A stretch of 35,075 bases of DNA from Paraburkholderia oxyphila NBRC 105797 (GTDB lineage Bacteria; Pseudomonadota; Gammaproteobacteria; Burkholderiales; Burkholderiaceae), in NCBI RefSeq assembly GCF_000685075.1, contig NZ_BAYD01000107.1, forward strand, positions 1 through 35,075, given 5' to 3'. Shown in pieces: positions 16,342-23,289 of this stretch. The number at the start of each line of letters is the position of its first letter. Position 1 is the stretch's first letter. The position numbers were made by a program, and so were the translations under genes. The notes below the pieces were generated by a model, which saw only the letters and a list, made by a program, of their open reading frames with translations, did no database searches and was not told the DNA's origin.

Positions 16342-16712
16342 GGTTAGCAAGTCACCATCGGGTTCGCCGGCGCACCGTGCAATCCTGCTCCGCGTTGCGG
16401 CGCCTGTGCAAGCGATGATACGAGCTTTTGAGTGGCCGGGACCTCGCGCACGGATGTTGGCAATTTGTCAGGTCGAACGCGGCGCATGGGCACGCGCCGT
16501 AGCGGCCGAAGGACAAGCCTATAACGCCGAATTCGCCCACGACACTACATATTCCTGTAACCCGCAACGCCGTCTTGCGGCGCGCGGCGCGTCTCGCGCA
16601 TGACTATAATTTCCGGATCATCGCCTCTTGGGCGGTCCTTTCAATGAACTTTCCCGCCTCGCGCGGCCGTGCGTATCGTCGAGCCGGTCGTGCCGGGCGA
16701 CAGAGGGGTTCG
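16342..16712. promoter_or_regulatory. Divergent promoter region of the PAS kinase and its regulator
   Basis: No gene is visible in this 371-bp gap. A perfect -10 hexamer, TATAAT, is at 16605-16610 in the plus direction, about 100 nt before the regulator's ATG at 16713. No convincing -35 lies at normal spacing, consistent with an activated promoter. A small GC-rich inverted repeat (CGCCG, loop TCTTG, CGGCG) lies just upstream of it. The CYATAC dyad seen elsewhere in the island was not found here. Confidence 0.45.
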
Positions 16713-17351
16713 ATGGAATCCGCGGGTGAAGTGGTCTATGTCGTCGACGACGACGCGCGCGTGCGCGAAGCGCTGTCCGCCTTGCTGCGCGCCAACGGCA
16801 AGAACGTGCATGCGTTCGGCTCGGGCGCCGAGTTTCTCGAGGCGCCGCGCGAGGGCGCGGCCGCGTGCCTGATTCTGGACATGAGGATGCCGGGCCTGGG
16901 CGGGCTCGAGGTCCAGAAGCTGATGGCGAGCGATCTGTCCATCCCGGTCATCTTCATCACGGGGCGCGGCGACATTCCCTCGACCGTGCTGGCGATGAAA
17001 GGCGGCGCGCTGGACTTTCTCACCAAGCCCATCTGCGAGGACGAGTTGATGCGCGCCGTGGATACGGCGCTGGCGAAGGCGCACGTGCTGCGCCGCGAGG
17101 CCGCCGACCGCGCGGCGCTGCGCACGCGCTACGAAACCCTGACGCCGCGCGAGCAGGAGCTGCTGCCGCTGCTGGCCAAGGGGCTGCTCAACAAGCAGGC
17201 CGCGGCGATACTCGGGATTACTGAGTATACGGTGCAGGTCCACCGCGGCCACATCATGAAGAAGATGCAGGCCGATTCGTTCGCGATGCTGGTCAAGCAG
17301 GCGAGCCGGCTCCAGCTCGACGTGTCCACCGAAGAATCCAGCGACGCGTGA
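16713..17351 (+). CDS. FixJ-type response regulator
   Basis: A 212-residue FixJ-subgroup regulator. The receiver has acidic residues D12-D14, phospho-acceptor D56 in LILDMRMPG, T83 and K105 in FLTKPICEDEL. A LuxR helix-turn-helix follows (about 140-195), with TLTPREQELLPLLAKG and TEYTVQVHRGHIMKKM. The start ATG 16713 has AGAGGGG upstream; a longer frame from 16575 carries no receiver sequence. It is divergent from the PAS kinase and immediately upstream of the dehydrogenase/PoxB-like operon. That operon's promoter region holds the best copy of the CYATAC dyad, making this protein the first candidate to bind it. Confidence 0.94.
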   Translation: MESAGEVVYVVDDDARVREALSALLRANGKNVHAFGSGAEFLEAPREGAAACLILDMRMPGLGGLEVQKLMASDLSIPVIFITGRGDIPSTVLAMKGGALDFLTKPICEDELMRAVDTALAKAHVLRREAADRAALRTRYETLTPREQELLPLLAKGLLNKQAAAILGITEYTVQVHRGHIMKKMQADSFAMLVKQASRLQLDVSTEESSDA

Positions 17352-17401
17352 CGCCCCTTCCGGGCGTCTCGTTCAGTCTCCTCTACCCATACAGGGCCGC
17401 G

Positions 17402-17447
17402 CCATACCATCGTATAGGGTGCGCGGGGCGAGCCAGTGGCCTACATT
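17402..17447 (+). promoter_or_regulatory. Shared CYATAC-type dyad, site 3, with -10 element for the dehydrogenase operon
   Basis: CCATACCATCGTATAGGG (17402-17419) is a dyad with arms CCATAC and GTATAGG around a 4-nt spacer. A -10-like TACATT (17442-17447) starts 31.5 bp from its centre. The ATG of the dehydrogenase at 17482 would then have a leader of about 28 nt. A further partial CCCATACAGGG lies just upstream at about 17386-17396. Confidence 0.55.
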
Positions 17448-17481
17448 CGTTCCGTGCAGTGCACCTGGACGGAGGGAAGTC

Positions 17482-18267
17482 ATGGATCTGGGCCTGGAGA
17501 ACAAGACGGCGCTCGTTCAGGGCGGCGGTGGTGGACTCGGGCGCGCGATTGCCGTGACCCTCGCGCGCGAAGGGGCCAATGTCGCAATCGCGGACATCAA
17601 CGAAGACGCTTTGCAGCAGACGGCGAAGGCCATCGAAGCGGTGGGCGGGAAATCCTTGTCCTTGCAGTGGGACCTGGCAGACCTGTCGCTGATCGAGCCT
17701 CATGTGGCCGCGATCGAAGCGGCATTCGGCGGCGTCGACATTCTCATCAACAACACGGGCGGGCCGCCGCCCACGACGGTAGCGGGACAGTCGGCCGACG
17801 TGTGGCAGAAGTACTTCGGATCGATGGTGCTCCCGGTGATCGCGATTGGCGACCGGATCCTGCCGGGCATGCGCAAACGCCAATGGGGGCGCGTGATCAC
17901 GAGCACCTCCTCGGGCGTGATCGAGCCGATTCCCAATCTGGGCATGTCGAACACGCTGCGGCTCTCGCTCGTGGGCTGGTCGAAGACGCTTGCGCGCGAA
18001 GTGGCCTCCGACGGCATCACGGCGAACATCGTCGTGCCCGGGCGCATTCTGACCGACCGCATCCGGTTTCTCGACGAGGCGAAGGCCAAACGCGAAGGCC
18101 GCACGCTCGAGTCCGTGGAGGCGGAAGCGGCGGTGTCGATTCCGGCAGGCCGGCTGGGCGATCCTCAGGAATACGCCGATGTCGTGACATTCCTCGCCAG
18201 CGCGCGGGCGTCCTATGTCACGGGCTGCATCGTTCGCGTGGACGGAGGCGTGATCGCCAGCATCTAG
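17482..18267 (+). CDS. Atypical short-chain dehydrogenase/reductase-like protein
   Basis: A 261-residue Rossmann-fold protein of the classical SDR type by sequence: a glycine-rich nucleotide site GGGGGLGRA (14-22), D64 in LQWDLADL, the NNTGG motif (90-94) and a C-terminal VTGCIVRVDGG. The catalytic Tyr-x-x-x-Lys is missing. Aligning on the flanking LVGWSKTLA places S156 and R160 (SNTLR) at these positions, with S143 as the usual catalytic serine. The protein may use other residues, carry out a different reaction or be a binding protein. GGAGGGAAG precedes ATG 17482. The PoxB-like gene follows after 31 bp, so both share the promoter at site 3 and probably a pathway. Confidence 0.85.
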   Translation: MDLGLENKTALVQGGGGGLGRAIAVTLAREGANVAIADINEDALQQTAKAIEAVGGKSLSLQWDLADLSLIEPHVAAIEAAFGGVDILINNTGGPPPTTVAGQSADVWQKYFGSMVLPVIAIGDRILPGMRKRQWGRVITSTSSGVIEPIPNLGMSNTLRLSLVGWSKTLAREVASDGITANIVVPGRILTDRIRFLDEAKAKREGRTLESVEAEAAVSIPAGRLGDPQEYADVVTFLASARASYVTGCIVRVDGGVIASI

Positions 18268-18298
18268 ATGGCATGGACTCCTCAATATGGAGGCGTAT

Positions 18299-20011
18299 AT
18301 GGGCATGAAGGTAGCCGAAGTCATCGTCGAGGTTCTCGAGCAAGCGGGCGTCAAGCGCTGCTATGGCATCGTCGGCGACACGCTCAACCTGTTCGCGAAG
18401 AACCTGGAGCGCAGCTCCATCAAATGGGTTAGCGTTCGCCATGAAGAGGCCGGCGCTTTCGCCGCGGGCGCGGAGGCCGGCTTCACGCACAACCTGACCG
18501 CATGCGCCGGCAGTTGCGGTCCGGGCAGCCTGCATTTCATCAACGGCCTGTATGAGGCCAACCGCAATCGCGTGCCCGTCGTCCTGATCGCAAGTCAGGT
18601 GACGATGGGCGAGATGGGCTTCGAATTCATCCAGGAGGTGGACTTCAAGTCGGTGTTCGAGGGCTGCTCGGTCTTTTGTGAAATGATCCTCACGCCGGAC
18701 CAGGCGCGCAAGAAGACGGTGATGGCGTGCCAGGCCGCGCTCTCGAAGCAAGGGGTGGCGGTGCTGATCGTGCCGGTGGACATCTCTCACGGCGAGGTGA
18801 GCGAAGACTACCCGTATCGCGTCCACTACAGCCGGCCCGAGATCCGGCCCGGCGACGCGCAAATGGAAGAGATCGCGCGCACCCTCAACGCGGGCAAGAA
18901 GATCGCCATCTATGCGGGGTCGGGCTGCGAGCACGCGCGCGACGAGATCGTTGCCGTGGCCGGGCGGCTCAAGGCGCCGGTCGCGCACACGTCGCGCGCC
19001 AAGTGTTTTCTCGAGCCGGACAACCCGTACAACATCGGCATGACGGGTATTCTCGGCAACGAAGCGGGTTACAACGCCGTGCTCGAATGCGACACGCTCC
19101 TGCTGCTGGGCGCTGATTTTGCATGGCGCCAGTTCTATCCCGACGATGCGAAGATCGTTCAGATCGACATCGATCCCACCCACCTGGGGCGACGCCATCA
19201 CATCACGATAGGTGCCGTAGGCGACGTTCGCACTACGCTGCAGGCCTTGCTGCCGCATCTCGACGAGAAAAGCGACGCCGCATTCCAGCAGAAGTACGTC
19301 CAACGCTATGCCGAAGCGATGGCCGCGGAGCGCGAGAATCTGAAGCCGGGACACAACGACAGCATTCCCGGTTCGTACCTCGCTTCGCTGATCAACCAAT
19401 ACGCGGCCGACGACGCACTGTTCTGCGGCGATGACGGCACCCCGGTGGTCTGGGCGCTGCGTCTGCTCGAAGCGAACGGCAAGCGCCAGATTTTCGGCAG
19501 CCTTCTGCACGGCACCATGGCGACGGCGCTGCCGAGCGCAATCGGCTTACAAAAGGCCGCGCCCGGCCGCCAGGTGATCGCCATGTGCGGCGACGGGGGC
19601 ATTTCCATGCTCTTCGGCGAACTGCTCACGACGATCCAGGAAGACGTGCCGATCAAGATTGTCGTGTTCGACAACGGCAAGCTCGGCTTCGTGGAAATCG
19701 AGCAGAAGTCCGAAGGCATGCTCGATACGTTCACGCGGCTGAAGAACCCGGACTTCGGCAAGGTGGCGGAGGCGATCGGCCTTTGGGGAAAGACCGTCAG
19801 GAACGCATCCGAATTGCCGGCGCTCGTGCAGGAGTGGTTGGCGCAGCCGGGCCCGGCTTTGCTCAATGTCGTCGTCAATCCGCTGGAGCTGGTCAAGCCG
19901 CCGTTCTTTGAAGTGAAACCCGCGCTCGGCATGGCGCTGTATTCGGTCCGCGCCGTGCTCAACGGGCGCGGCGCGGATGTGCTCGAGATGGTTCGGGAGA
20001 ATTTTCTTTGA
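18299..20011 (+). CDS. PoxB-like thiamine-diphosphate-dependent enzyme (second paralogue)
   Basis: A 570-residue ThDP enzyme of the pyruvate oxidase/acetolactate synthase family. It shares the PoxB landmarks: GIVGDTLNLF, VRHEEAGAFAAGAEA with catalytic E49, AGSCGPGSLHFINGLYEANR, and the cofactor motif from GDGG (431-434) to the DNG of VVFDNGKLGF. It differs from the poxB product at 6826-8547 around the substrate and FAD regions (for example QVTMGEMGFEFIQEVDF where PoxB has HIPSTEIGIDYFQATHP), so its substrate may not be pyruvate. ATG 18299 is chosen because GGAGG lies seven bases upstream; an ATG at 18287 overlaps that site. It is the last gene of the operon with the atypical SDR and is followed by an intrinsic terminator. 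Confidence 0.9.
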   Translation: MGMKVAEVIVEVLEQAGVKRCYGIVGDTLNLFAKNLERSSIKWVSVRHEEAGAFAAGAEAGFTHNLTACAGSCGPGSLHFINGLYEANRNRVPVVLIASQVTMGEMGFEFIQEVDFKSVFEGCSVFCEMILTPDQARKKTVMACQAALSKQGVAVLIVPVDISHGEVSEDYPYRVHYSRPEIRPGDAQMEEIARTLNAGKKIAIYAGSGCEHARDEIVAVAGRLKAPVAHTSRAKCFLEPDNPYNIGMTGILGNEAGYNAVLECDTLLLLGADFAWRQFYPDDAKIVQIDIDPTHLGRRHHITIGAVGDVRTTLQALLPHLDEKSDAAFQQKYVQRYAEAMAAERENLKPGHNDSIPGSYLASLINQYAADDALFCGDDGTPVVWALRLLEANGKRQIFGSLLHGTMATALPSAIGLQKAAPGRQVIAMCGDGGISMLFGELLTTIQEDVPIKIVVFDNGKLGFVEIEQKSEGMLDTFTRLKNPDFGKVAEAIGLWGKTVRNASELPALVQEWLAQPGPALLNVVVNPLELVKPPFFEVKPALGMALYSVRAVLNGRGADVLEMVRENFL

Positions 20012-20096
20012 AGGTTGGGTATTCGATTTGTGTTGTTGGCTGCGTGCCTCAGATGATGGGGGCAGGTAGAGCGTGAATAGAGGCGGAATTCTCCTG

Positions 20097-20137
20097 ATGC
20101 CGTTCAGTTAAGCAACTGAGCGGCATTCTGCTTTTTT
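20097..20137 (+). terminator. Rho-independent terminator
   Basis: A 13-bp stem (20097-20109 with 20114-20126, one G-U pair) closes a four-base AAGC loop and is followed by TCTGC and six T residues (20132-20137). It is the clearest intrinsic terminator in the window and ends the SDR/PoxB-like operon 85 bp after the stop codon. Confidence 0.9.
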
Positions 20138-20391
20138 GATGCGGCAACAGGCAAGAAAGGGCTTGTAAGCGCGGCCGGAAAATTTCGAGATATTGAGCGT
20201 GTATTGCCGAATATCAAGTTACCCACACGCGGCAATGCGCCGTGAATCGTTCATACCTTCATTCAGACAAGTCCGATATCGCGCTCGCGCAGGCGGAGGC
20301 AATTTCGCCTGAACGGGATAAATTCGGGCCCGCTGTCTGGCCTGTGGCACGACCGGCCAGTTGTTTTTATCGGCTCCCTGGAGGTATGGAA
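20138..20391. other. Leader region of the PAAR cassette
   Basis: Between the terminator and the first coding start of the PAAR cassette I see no convincing gene. A frame beginning at 20242 runs into the 13-codon leader, but its upstream part has no ribosome site or recognised sequence. The DNA becomes visibly richer in A and T here. It presumably contains the cassette promoter, but no clear hexamer pair stands out. Confidence 0.4.
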
Positions 20392-20433
20392 ATGGCAGAG
20401 CAACAAAGGCGAACGTTATGGGGTGCGGTATGA
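20392..20433 (+). CDS. 13-codon leader ORF coupled to the PAAR gene
   Basis: ATG 20392 follows GGAGG (20380-20384) at ideal spacing and encodes MAEQQRRTLWGAV. Its TGA overlaps the PAAR start in an ATGA arrangement (20430-20433). The strongest ribosome site of the cassette thus serves this mini-ORF, and ribosomes would reinitiate at PAAR. It may be a translational coupling device or the remnant of a longer gene. Confidence 0.45.
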   Translation: MAEQQRRTLWGAV

Positions 20434-20960
20434 GGCGCTACCTGCTCAGACTGGGCGACAAGTCCACCGTTGGCGGCGTCGTTATCGAAGGTATGGAGCG
20501 TTGTACCCACCAAGGCCTGCCACTGACTTTCATCAACGCGAAAGTGCTGTGTCCCGTCTGCAATTCGCTGGGTGTCATCGGCTGGAAGGGGCCGCACCGA
20601 TCGGCCACGATGATGGGCAAGCAACAAGCGCTCGAAGGCGATATCTGTCTCTGCCAATGTGATCCACCGCCAGTCATGCTCGCGTCTCAAGACACGGCCT
20701 GGCATGAGTTCGCCTCGCACGAAATGGACGGCGCGGCACATAGGGCAGCCAAGGCGCCGCAAACAGGTGCAATTCCGGGTGTCTATGACGAACAGTTCAC
20801 ACTGAAGGACGATACAGGTAGTCCACTTTCTAATGTTCGCTATCGCATCGTCACGGATCGCGGCGAAGTCTTCCACGGCGCGACGAATGCGGCGGGGCAA
20901 ACGCAGCGCGTTTCCACGCAAGGATCATCAGGGCTAAAACTCCAGCTGGAGAAGCAATAA
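20430..20960 (+). CDS. PAAR-domain type VI secretion spike protein with C-terminal beta domain
   Basis: A 176-residue protein beginning MRRYLLRLGDKSTVGGVVIEG, the usual opening of Burkholderia PAAR proteins. The PAAR domain (about 1-85) caps the VgrG needle tip of a type VI secretion system and can carry effectors. It shows CTHQG, LCPVC, ALEGDICLCQCDPPP and conserved His/Cys residues that bind zinc in this fold. Residues about 112-170 (YDEQFTLKDDTGSPLSNVRYRIV through GATNAAGQTQRV) look like a small transthyretin/Ig-like beta domain found at the ends of VgrG and PAAR proteins. I chose ATG 20430 because of the family N-terminus and the leader overlap. The metallopeptidase gene follows after one base. 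No T6SS structural genes are in the window. Confidence 0.88.
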   Translation: MRRYLLRLGDKSTVGGVVIEGMERCTHQGLPLTFINAKVLCPVCNSLGVIGWKGPHRSATMMGKQQALEGDICLCQCDPPPVMLASQDTAWHEFASHEMDGAAHRAAKAPQTGAIPGVYDEQFTLKDDTGSPLSNVRYRIVTDRGEVFHGATNAAGQTQRVSTQGSSGLKLQLEKQ

Positions 20961-20961
20961 A

Positions 20962-21636
20962 GTGACCGACAGCGCAGAATGGCAGACCGTTCACGATACG
21001 GCAGTGACGAACACGAATCAAGATTCAATGGTTCACGTCACAATTAATACAACTCTGATATGTCAAAATATGACCAATCAGGAGTTTGCGAAAATTATTA
21101 TGAAAGTAAGAGACGCCGCAGTTACGTTGGTGATAGAGCGTATCGCAGCGGTCTCTAAATGGGACGCTCAAGAGCGAGCGCGTGCTACTACATATTTTGG
21201 ACGTGCCGATGAAGAAATCAGGAGTGTGCTTGTAGCTGGTTTGCCGAAGTTGCTATTTGCACTTCGCGAGCTTGTTCCGGAGAAAATTGTTAGATGGGAT
21301 GATGCATTGAACAAAAATCTAACGTGCGCGATCGTGGCGGATAGCGGGAATAATCGCGCTGGCGTATGCAAACCTGACTCGCGAAGGAGAGTTATCGCTA
21401 TATATAGCGCGTTCTGCACGGATTCAAACGGCGAGCTGTGGCACGGTGCAAAGGTAAAGACGATTATTCACGAGTGCACACACTACACAGATACTTTTAA
21501 CTCCGAGGATATTATATATGGCAATACGGAAGGCGGAATGCGCGCGTTCGCTTTGGGAAACCCGGATAGTGCAATAAGAAACGCCGATAGCATTACGGGG
21601 TATATTTCAACTTTCGATAAAACAGTCGCCCGATGA
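20962..21636 (+). CDS. M35-like (aspzincin) metallopeptidase, probable T6SS effector
   Basis: A 224-residue protein starting at GTG 20962, with GGAGAA eight bases upstream. The zinc-peptidase motif HECTH (H170, E171, H174) is followed by SEDIIYG (181-187), where D183 fits the third zinc ligand of the deuterolysin/lysine-specific endopeptidase family M35 (GTxDxxYG pattern), and by NADSITGYI near the end. Such domains are known among T6SS cargo proteins. There is no signal peptide, so export would depend on loading onto the PAAR/VgrG tip. It lies one base after PAAR and overlaps the next gene by 4 bp. Codon use is clearly more AT-rich than the flanking metabolic genes, indicating recent acquisition. 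Target protein or bond is unknown. Confidence 0.8.
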   Translation: MTDSAEWQTVHDTAVTNTNQDSMVHVTINTTLICQNMTNQEFAKIIMKVRDAAVTLVIERIAAVSKWDAQERARATTYFGRADEEIRSVLVAGLPKLLFALRELVPEKIVRWDDALNKNLTCAIVADSGNNRAGVCKPDSRRRVIAIYSAFCTDSNGELWHGAKVKTIIHECTHYTDTFNSEDIIYGNTEGGMRAFALGNPDSAIRNADSITGYISTFDKTVAR

Positions 21637-22115
21637 GAGAGAAATTCTTTGGAATGTTGCTTGTCTTTGCGTCGGCGATTACGTATTTTGTTTCAGGATT
21701 GTCTTACGCGTGCACCATCAGTGAATCAATGGAAACGAGATTGCCATTTAACTCAGTCGATCTATCGAATGCAGACCGATTGTCGATAGCTAATATTGTT
21801 CTTGAAGCTCGCAAATGGCCGGACGTTGATGTTCAGGCCGTAGTCATTGCTGGCGCATACGTTGGTGAGAAGAATGGGGCAAAATTGAAGGGCGAGCGTG
21901 CCGCAGTCGTAAAGGATTACCTCGTTCAGCTAGGGATCAAGCCGCAGAATGTTTTGATTGAGCCAATGACGTTGACTGACGCAATGGTAAAGAACGACGA
22001 CGGCACATTAAATTTGCATCAGATTTCAATCGAACTAGTGCCACTGTGCAAAGGCGGTTGTGAGCGGCTTTGCGACGATCCGCGCGTGACGCCTAATAGC
22101 AAGGTTATCAAGTAG
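21633..22115 (+). CDS. Exported OmpA-like protein, candidate immunity protein
   Basis: A 160-residue protein with a signal peptide (about 1-26, cleavage near SYA-CT). The mature part resembles an OmpA-C-like fold: DVQAVVIAGAYVGEKNGAKLKGERAAVVKDYLVQLGI mimics the LSxxRAxxVxxxLxxxGI region, followed by a strand and a short cysteine-rich tail (CKGGCERLC). The usual peptidoglycan-binding Asp and Arg are not obviously both present. The start overlaps the metallopeptidase stop (ATGA), so the two are translated together. A periplasmic protein coupled to a toxin-like peptidase suggests immunity, but an accessory or second effector role is possible. Confidence 0.65.
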   Translation: MREKFFGMLLVFASAITYFVSGLSYACTISESMETRLPFNSVDLSNADRLSIANIVLEARKWPDVDVQAVVIAGAYVGEKNGAKLKGERAAVVKDYLVQLGIKPQNVLIEPMTLTDAMVKNDDGTLNLHQISIELVPLCKGGCERLCDDPRVTPNSKVIK

Positions 22116-22160
22116 GCGTCAGTTATCGGAAATTGGGGAGAAGCCCTGCGCTACCGGCAA

Positions 22161-22207
22161 TGCCGTTCTGTTGCTTTTGAACGGCAATGGAGCGCTTCGC
22201 TCTTTTT
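22161..22207 (+). terminator. Stem-loops ending the PAAR cassette
   Basis: An 8-bp inverted repeat (TGCCGTTC 22161-22168, GAACGGCA 22179-22186) is followed directly by a short hairpin GAGCG-CTT-CGCTC (22190-22202) and five T residues (22203-22207). The second element looks like a compact intrinsic terminator for the plus-strand cassette. Confidence 0.6.
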
Positions 22208-22215
22208 CCATTGAT

Positions 22216-22255
22216 GCGTGCTGTCCACTGCAACTCCGCCGGACGGACAGCACGC
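22216..22255. repeat. 11-bp perfect inverted repeat
   Basis: GCGTGCTGTCC (22216-22226) and GGACAGCACGC (22245-22255) are separated by 18 nt. It lies between the cassette terminator and the end of the DUF4148 gene. It could be part of a repetitive palindromic element or a backup terminator; there is no T-run. Confidence 0.5.
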
Positions 22256-22368
22256 GTATGCACATTTGAAGCCTCGCGTGGCCGCGGCGGGGCAGTAGAA
22301 CCCGCGATAGGGCCGATCGGGCCAGATCGCGTACCGTATGTCTGCTTCAAACATATAGGCCCCGATTC

Positions 22369-22395
22369 GCCGCGGAGCCCGCAAAACTCCGCGGC
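22369..22395 (-). terminator. GC-rich hairpin after the DUF4148 gene
   Basis: A 9-bp perfect stem (GCCGCGGAG 22369-22377, CTCCGCGGC 22387-22395) with a 9-nt loop begins 8 bp beyond the DUF4148 stop on the minus strand. Position fits a terminator, but no U-tract follows. Confidence 0.4.
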
Positions 22396-22402
22396 CCGTG
22401 CC

Positions 22403-22744
22403 TCAAGAGCCAAAGAAAATATTGCAGTAGCTGACAGGCCCGACGCAAGTTGACGGATCGGCGGGCGCCTTCTTTAGCATGGGGTGCCCGGCGTCGCTCG
22501 TGCCCGCCATTGCGGCACCCATGCCACTATCGCTGTTCTCCTGCTTTTGCCTGTCGACTTGCTGTTGAAAGACCGGTGCAACGTCGGGGTACGATGCGTC
22601 GCTCACGAAATCCAGCCCATTGCGTTGGGCGTCGATCAACTCCTGACGCACCTCCGCCCGGGTCTTTTCCTGGGCCTGCGCGCTGAGCGCGACGGGAACT
22701 GCAGCGAGGAAAATCAGGGAAGCAATTACGGTTCGCTTATTCAC
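22403..22744 (-). CDS. DUF4148 family exported protein
   Basis: A 113-residue small periplasmic protein. The signal peptide (about 1-24, cleavage near AQA-QE) precedes KTRAEVRQELIDAQRNGLDFVSDASYP, the recognisable core of DUF4148, a family abundant in Burkholderia-group genomes with no known function. The tail is longer than usual and ends in a cysteine pair (STCVGPVSYC) that could form a disulfide. GTG 22744 is supported by GGAG six bases upstream. It stands alone between the T6SS-like cassette and an anti-sigma-like gene on the same strand. Confidence 0.85.
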   Translation of the reverse strand: MNKRTVIASLIFLAAVPVALSAQAQEKTRAEVRQELIDAQRNGLDFVSDASYPDVAPVFQQQVDRQKQENSDSGMGAAMAGTSDAGHPMLKKAPADPSTCVGPVSYCNIFFGS

Positions 22745-22887
22745 TTTGGACTCCGATTTAAATGACGGGATTGAGCGGACCGAAACGCTGCAGTCGTCGT
22801 CGGGCTTGCTCGCACATGTAATACCGGCGACGGGCGCAGCTTATTCCCGAAACTTGCACGGCGCTTCGGGGGATGCTTTGAGCCCTT

Positions 22888-23289
22888 TTACAGACGCGGT
22901 TGTGCCGGGACAGGCGCGATGCACGGCCGGGCCTCGTCGAGCGACATCTGCGTTGCCGGTGGCGTACCGTGCGAGGACATCGCAGCGACGAGCACTGCCA
23001 GGGCCGCGCCGGCGGCGAGCGCCGTGCGCCGCCACCAGGACATGCGCACGCGCAGCACCACGCATGGCGCGCTCGCCTGCGCGGCGAGATCAGCGAACAG
23101 CGCACGCAGGGCAGCCCGCTGCGCGCGATAGTGTGCGACGGCGTTTGCAGCGCACCGGTCGACGGTCAGGCGCTCTGCCAGTTGCTGGCGCTCAGCGTAC
23201 GGCAGCTCGCCGTCGACGAATGCCGATAGCGCGCGCAGCGCTGGATCGCTGAAACCAGCCCCGGCTGTGGGATTGAAATCGTCGCGCAT
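22888..23289 (-). CDS. Anti-sigma factor-like membrane protein
   Basis: A 133-residue protein with the layout of a RseA/ChrR-type anti-sigma factor. An N-terminal cytoplasmic helical part has DPALRALSAFVDGELPYAERQQLAERL and a second helix pair (VAHYRAQRAALRALFADLA). One membrane helix (about 85-105, RTALAAGAALAVLVAAM) and a short periplasmic tail follow. The zinc-binding HxxxCxxC motif is absent. ATG 23289 is used; GTG 23298 is possible. Genes of this type normally follow an ECF sigma factor gene, but none lies upstream on this strand, so it may be an orphan or its partner is elsewhere. Confidence 0.7.
   Translation of the reverse strand: MRDDFNPTAGAGFSDPALRALSAFVDGELPYAERQQLAERLTVDRCAANAVAHYRAQRAALRALFADLAAQASAPCVVLRVRMSWWRRTALAAGAALAVLVAAMSSHGTPPATQMSLDEARPCIAPVPAQPRL

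Noticed and set aside
20242..20391. An upstream extension of the 13-codon leader into a 63-residue protein
   Set aside because: There is no ribosome site at 20242 and no recognisable sequence; the GGAGG before 20392 decides the start.
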